From the NCBI GenBank assembly GCA_963807735.1, contig CAWEDI010000024.1, positions 310,001 through 374,000 on the forward strand: 64,000 nucleotides of DNA. The letters run 5' to 3'. Below, in pieces: positions 60,176 to 64,000 of the stretch; within the stretch, counting starts at the first letter, position 1; every line of letters starts with the position of its first letter. The notes beneath the pieces were generated by a model that did not search any database, was not told the origin of the DNA, and was given only the letters and a program-made list of their open reading frames with translations. The translations under genes were made by a program, and so were the position numbers. Origin of the DNA: Roseiarcus sp963807735. Lineage in GTDB: Bacteria > Pseudomonadota > Alphaproteobacteria > Rhizobiales > Beijerinckiaceae.

Positions 60176-61144
60176 TCAGCCGGTTGTTGTCGCCAGCCGC
60201 TCGATCGCGGCGAGGTAGTCCGCGAGAAATCTCGGCGCGTCGACGTCCAACGCGATTTCGATGCGCCCCGGCTCGCCGCGGAAATCGGCGAGCGTCTGCC
60301 CGCGCGTCAGCTCGCCGCGGGTCTCGACATCGACCGGTACGGTTTGCGTTCCGACAAGGCTCGGATCGAGCGCGACGGCGACCGCAAGGGGATCATGCAT
60401 GACAAGCGCGCGCGGGCGACCACGGCGCTGCATCAGCTCGAAGTAATGGCGCGCGGCGTCGCGCAAGAAGTCCGTCAGCGCTGGGCCGTTCGGCAAACGC
60501 GCGCAGGTTTCGGACAAAGCCTCGATGTCGGCTTCCGTCAGCACAGTTCGCCGTGTCACGTCGAGCCCGACCAGGATCGTCGGCGCCGCGCCGTCCTGGC
60601 TGAAGGCGCGGAAGACCATGCGGGCGGCCTCAGGATCGCACCAGATGTTGAACTCCGCCGCGGCCGTGACATTGCCGCTCTCGCGAAACGCGCCGCCCAT
60701 CACGACGAAGCGGGCGAGCCGCCGCGGCAGGTCGGGATCGCGCGCGACGGCGAGCGCGATATTCGTCAGCGGCCCGGTCGCGACGAGCACAAGGCGCCCC
60801 TCGTGCTCGCGCGCGGCCGCGAGAATCGCGTCGACGGCGTGCGGCGCGTTGGCGACCGGCGCAGGCTCCGGCAGCTTCGCGTCGCCAAGGCCGCCTGCGC
60901 CGTGGATGTCGCTGGCGTCGCCGACGTGACCGAGCAGCGGCGCCGCCGCGCCCGGCCAGACCGGAACGTCGGCGCGGCCTGCGAGCGCCAGCACCGCGCG
61001 GGTGTTTCGCGCGGCGTGGGCGAGGCTCACGTTGCCGTTGACTGCGGCGACGCCGAGGAGCCGGGTGTCCGGCGCGGCGAGCGCGTAGAGCAGGGCGAAG
61101 GCGTCGTCGATGCCGGTGTCGACGTCGAGGATGAGCGGCGTCAT
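60176..61144 (-). CDS. Nucleoside hydrolase
   Basis: A 322-residue enzyme that splits ribonucleosides into base and ribose. The calcium-binding N-terminal motif ILDVDTGIDDAFAL, VLVATGPLTNIALA, FVVMGGAFRESGNVTAAAEFNIWCDPEAA and the C-terminal MHDPLAVAVALDP are all present. Adjacent to the MATE gene on the same strand, 10 bases apart, so perhaps one transcript. Confidence 0.93.
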   Translation of the reverse strand: MTPLILDVDTGIDDAFALLYALAAPDTRLLGVAAVNGNVSLAHAARNTRAVLALAGRADVPVWPGAAAPLLGHVGDASDIHGAGGLGDAKLPEPAPVANAPHAVDAILAAAREHEGRLVLVATGPLTNIALAVARDPDLPRRLARFVVMGGAFRESGNVTAAAEFNIWCDPEAARMVFRAFSQDGAAPTILVGLDVTRRTVLTEADIEALSETCARLPNGPALTDFLRDAARHYFELMQRRGRPRALVMHDPLAVAVALDPSLVGTQTVPVDVETRGELTRGQTLADFRGEPGRIEIALDVDAPRFLADYLAAIERLATTTG

Positions 61145-61154
61145 GATTCCTCCC

Positions 61155-62522
61155 TCAAGTCGCCGGCGCGAAGAATCCGGCTCGCTCCTTGCCGCGCCAG
61201 CGCAGGAGCAGCAGCAGCGCGACGACGGTCAGACCGATCGCCAACCCGATCCACAAGCCAAAGCCGCCGAGCGGCGTCAGGAAGCCGAGCGCGACGCCGG
61301 TCGGGGCGCCGACAACCCAATAGCCGAACAGCGCCAGCGCCATCGGCACCCGCGAATCCTGCACGCCGCGCAGCATGTTGGCGAGCGCGGCCTGCGCGCC
61401 GTCGGCGAGCTGGAACAGCGCGGCGATGCGCACGAAACCGAGCGCGAAGGCGAGCGTCGCGGCGTTGCGCGGGGCCTCGGTGTCGAGAAACGCGGAGATC
61501 AGCAACTGCGGCGCGCTCGCCATCAGCAACGCGGAGCCGATCACGAAGGCGATGGCGAGGCCGAAGGCGGTCCAGCCTGCGCGCGACACCGCCGAGACGT
61601 CGCGCGCGCCATAGGCGTGGCCGACGCGCACCGTCGCGGCCATGCCGAGGCCGAGCGGCACCATGAAGGCGGTGGCGGCGATGTTGAGCGCGATCGCGTG
61701 CGCCTCGATCTGCGCCGCGCCGAGGAGACCCATCGCCAGCGCCGAGAACGCGAAGGCGCCGACTTCCAACGCGATGAGGCCGCCGATCGGCGCGCCGAGC
61801 CGCCACAGCGCGGCGAACTCCTCCGCGTCAAAGCGCCAACGGCTCAGCACCAGCCGATGCGGCCGTAGTTTCGGGTCGAGCCAGGTGTAGAAGACGAGCA
61901 GCCCGAACATCAGCGCTTGCGACAGCGTCGTGGCAAGCCCGGAGCCGAACACCCCGAGCGCCGGCGCGCCGAAATGCCCGAACACCAGGACGTAGTTGAA
62001 CAGCGCGTTGCAGGCGACGGCGATGAGGCCGACAACCAGCACCGGCAGCACTCGGTTGAGCGCGGACAGGATCGACCGCGCCGCCATGTAGAGGAGGGCC
62101 GGGGCCAGCGCCCATTGCAGCCCGCGCATGTAGGTCCCGGCGAGGTCGGCAAGCTCCGGCGGCTCGCCGACCGCCTTGAGGATGGCGCCCGCGTTCCAGA
62201 ACAGCGCCCAAAACGGCAGCGCCAGCAGGATCGCGCTCAGCAACGCCTGATGGCCGACCGCGCGCACGCCCGCGAAATCGCGCCTGTCGGCGCCGACCTT
62301 GGCCGCGGCGAGCGGCGCGGCCGCGCTCACGACGCCGATGCAGAACAGGAACGGCGGAATATAGAAATTGAAGCCGAGCGCGCCCGCGGCGAGCGCCTCC
62401 GGCGACAGCCGGCCCATGAACATGACGTCGGTCGTCGTCATGAAATTGATCGCGACATTGGTCAGCACGATCGGCCAGGCGAGGGCGAAAGTGGCGGCGA
62501 TCTCGCCGCGAAGGGAGGTCAT
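61155..62522 (-). CDS. MATE-family efflux transporter
   Basis: A 455-residue membrane protein with about 12 hydrophobic segments in two related halves. It begins EIAATFALAWPIVLTNVAINFMTTTDVMFMGRLSPEALAAGALG, the typical NorM-type opening. MATE proteins export cationic compounds in exchange for Na+ or H+. Full length. Confidence 0.92.
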   Translation of the reverse strand: MTSLRGEIAATFALAWPIVLTNVAINFMTTTDVMFMGRLSPEALAAGALGFNFYIPPFLFCIGVVSAAAPLAAAKVGADRRDFAGVRAVGHQALLSAILLALPFWALFWNAGAILKAVGEPPELADLAGTYMRGLQWALAPALLYMAARSILSALNRVLPVLVVGLIAVACNALFNYVLVFGHFGAPALGVFGSGLATTLSQALMFGLLVFYTWLDPKLRPHRLVLSRWRFDAEEFAALWRLGAPIGGLIALEVGAFAFSALAMGLLGAAQIEAHAIALNIAATAFMVPLGLGMAATVRVGHAYGARDVSAVSRAGWTAFGLAIAFVIGSALLMASAPQLLISAFLDTEAPRNAATLAFALGFVRIAALFQLADGAQAALANMLRGVQDSRVPMALALFGYWVVGAPTGVALGFLTPLGGFGLWIGLAIGLTVVALLLLLRWRGKERAGFFAPAT

Positions 62523-62666
62523 GGGAGCTAACCGGCGGAACTACGAAGGGGGCGCCTTCTAGCCGCTTCGGCGGAAAAGGGAAACCCGCGGGCCGTTTGA
62601 CGTTGGTGCGGGGCTTGTTTAGTCGTCCGGCGTCGCGACCGCAGATGTCTCAAGGACGAGCCTCGC

Positions 62667-63440
62667 ATGAGCCGCCGTTTCATCGACCTTTCCGTTCCGC
62701 TGCAAGCCGGCATCAAATCCGACCCGCCGGGTTTGGAGCCGAAAATCGAATACGTCGACCATGTCGCCAGCGTGCCGGAGGTGCTGCGGATGTTCCCCGG
62801 GATGCGTCGTGAAGATTTGCCCGAGGGCCAGGGGTGGGCGATCGAGCGCGTGCAAATGTTGACGCACGCCGGCACCCATCTCGACGCGCCGTGGCACTAT
62901 CATTCGACCATGGACGGCGGCAAACCCTCGGCGACCATCGACCAGATCCCGCTCGATTGGTGTTTCCGCCCCGGCGTCAAGCTCGACTTCCGCGACAAGC
63001 CGGACGGCTATGTCTGCACGGCCGACGACGTCGAGACGGAGCTGGCGCGCATCGGCTACGCGCTGAAGCCGCTCGACATCGTGCTGGTCAACACCGCGGC
63101 CGGGGTCGCCTATGGTCGCGACGACTATACGTTGAAGGGCTGCGGAATGGGGCGCGAGGCGACGCTTTACCTCACCTCGCGCGGCGTGCGCGTCACCGGC
63201 ATCGACGGCTGGAGTTGGGATGCGCCGTTCTTCTACACGCGCAAGCGCATCGAAGAGACCGGCGACTGGTCGCTTTTCTGGGAAGGCCACAAGGCCAGCC
63301 GCGTCACCGGCTATTGCCATATCGAGAAGCTCAGCAACCTCGAAGCGCTGCCCGCCTTCGGCTTCACCGTGTGCTGCTTTCCGGTGAAGGTGGAGAAAGC
63401 GAGCGCCGGCTGGACGCGCGCGGTGGCGATCCTCAACTGA
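62667..63440 (+). CDS. Cyclase-family (kynurenine-formamidase-like) metal hydrolase
   Basis: A 257-residue protein of the cyclase family (PF04199). The metal-binding motif HAGTHLDAPWHYH is at residues ~69-81, with ROFxD-type start RFIDLSVPLQ. Members hydrolyse amides and lactones such as N-formylkynurenine. It is followed 41 bases later by a FAH-family gene, a frequent pairing in aromatic catabolism; the substrate is not determined. Confidence 0.87.
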   Translation: MSRRFIDLSVPLQAGIKSDPPGLEPKIEYVDHVASVPEVLRMFPGMRREDLPEGQGWAIERVQMLTHAGTHLDAPWHYHSTMDGGKPSATIDQIPLDWCFRPGVKLDFRDKPDGYVCTADDVETELARIGYALKPLDIVLVNTAAGVAYGRDDYTLKGCGMGREATLYLTSRGVRVTGIDGWSWDAPFFYTRKRIEETGDWSLFWEGHKASRVTGYCHIEKLSNLEALPAFGFTVCCFPVKVEKASAGWTRAVAILN

Positions 63441-63481
63441 GGTTTGGAATTGGCGCGGCGACCTGCCGCAAAGGAACCCCG

Positions 63482-64000
63482 ATGAAGCTCGCCACCTTGC
63501 GGAACGGCGAACGCGACGGACGTCTCGTCGTCGTCTCGCGCGACCTCGGCCGTTATGTCGAAGCCGGCGACATCGCGCCGACGCTGCTGCGGGCGCTGGA
63601 GGACTGGACGCGTTGTGAACCGTTGCTGCAAGGCAAGGCGCGCGAAGTGGAAGGCGGCGCGGGCGTCGCGTTCGACCCGCGGGACGCCATGGCGCCGTTG
63701 CCGCGCGCGCCGCAGTGGTTGGACGGCTCGGCATTCAAGGCGCACGGCTTGCGGATCGAGAAGGCGCTAAACCGCCCCGCGCCGCCGCCCAGCCCTTATC
63801 CGCTTATGCGTCAGGGCGCCTCGGATGGATTCCTCGGGCCGCACGAGGACGTGGCCGTTCCAAGCGAAGACCTCAACGTCGACTTCGAAGCGGAGTTCGG
63901 CGTCATCGTCGCTGATACGCCGATGGGCGTCAGCGCGGACGACGCGTCGAATTGCATCCGGCTCGCCGTCGTCCTCAACGACGCTTCGCTGCGCGGGCTC
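63482..64000 (+). CDS. Fumarylacetoacetate-hydrolase-family protein, 3' end outside window
   Basis: An open frame begins MKLATLRNGERDGRLVVVSRD and continues to the right edge (173 codons seen). PLMRQGASDGFLGPHED and VDFEAEFGVIVADTPMG contain the Glu pair (ExE) that binds the metal in FAH-type hydrolases. These cleave C-C bonds of diketones or hydrate unsaturated acids. The N-terminal SH3-like part resembles that of FahA-like and UGL/HpaG proteins. The remaining part is beyond the window. Confidence 0.85.
   Translation, partial: MKLATLRNGERDGRLVVVSRDLGRYVEAGDIAPTLLRALEDWTRCEPLLQGKAREVEGGAGVAFDPRDAMAPLPRAPQWLDGSAFKAHGLRIEKALNRPAPPPSPYPLMRQGASDGFLGPHEDVAVPSEDLNVDFEAEFGVIVADTPMGVSADDASNCIRLAVVLNDASLRGL

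Overview
The window is GC-rich DNA from an alphaproteobacterium, most likely of the order Hyphomicrobiales (Rhizobiales). That placement is an inference. It rests on the GC bias, a STAS-fused MlaE permease, an AapJ-like binding protein, the eno-ftsB pair, the run of two cyclophilins before queA-tgt, and the glyA-nrdR-ribD order. No rRNA, tRNA or CRISPR array was seen.

Layout. 1-5.7 kb is an accessory stretch: the 3' part of an IS91-type transposase, a hydrolase, several small orphan proteins, and a short element repeated about four times between them. 5.8-9.5 kb holds a binding protein, a lactonase-like amidohydrolase, an FMN hydroxy-acid dehydrogenase and a VapC-like protein lacking its first catalytic Asp. 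9.5-21.5 kb is mostly housekeeping: Mla lipid transport, RlpA, sdhB, clpS, D-amino-acid transaminase, two cyclophilins, queA, tgt (frameshifted), eno, ftsB. 21.6-23.1 kb is a decayed FAD monooxygenase. 23.5-27.9 kb is a HlyD / tandem ABC-2 permease / HlyD export operon without an ATPase.

27.9-45 kb is a large acyl-CoA catabolic island: a crotonase, two CoA ligases, a split MaoC-type dehydratase, a TetR regulator, a Baeyer-Villiger monooxygenase, an SDR, a 3-hydroxyacyl-CoA dehydrogenase, an acyl-CoA dehydrogenase, a SnoaL-like protein, a second crotonase and a Liv-type ABC importer. A perfect 16-bp palindrome fills the spacer of a plausible promoter just before the monooxygenase gene, so TetR probably controls the island. 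Together the genes suggest uptake of a cyclic or branched ketone or acid, ring opening to an ester, CoA activation and beta-oxidation; the substrate is not known. Five genes between 37.3 and 43.9 kb are broken, mostly by single extra bases that fit an added G. This means either recent decay of the island or local consensus errors.

45-64 kb returns to mixed core genes: two ArsR/SRPBCC pairs, a tartrate/malate-type dehydrogenase, OsmC, GFA, an L,D-transpeptidase, an AapJ-like protein, a beta-strand surface-type protein with a collapsed tandem duplication beside it, glyA, nrdR, ribD, MFS and OppA-like genes, intergenic palindromes, a nucleoside hydrolase, MATE, a cyclase and a partial FAH-family gene at the right edge.
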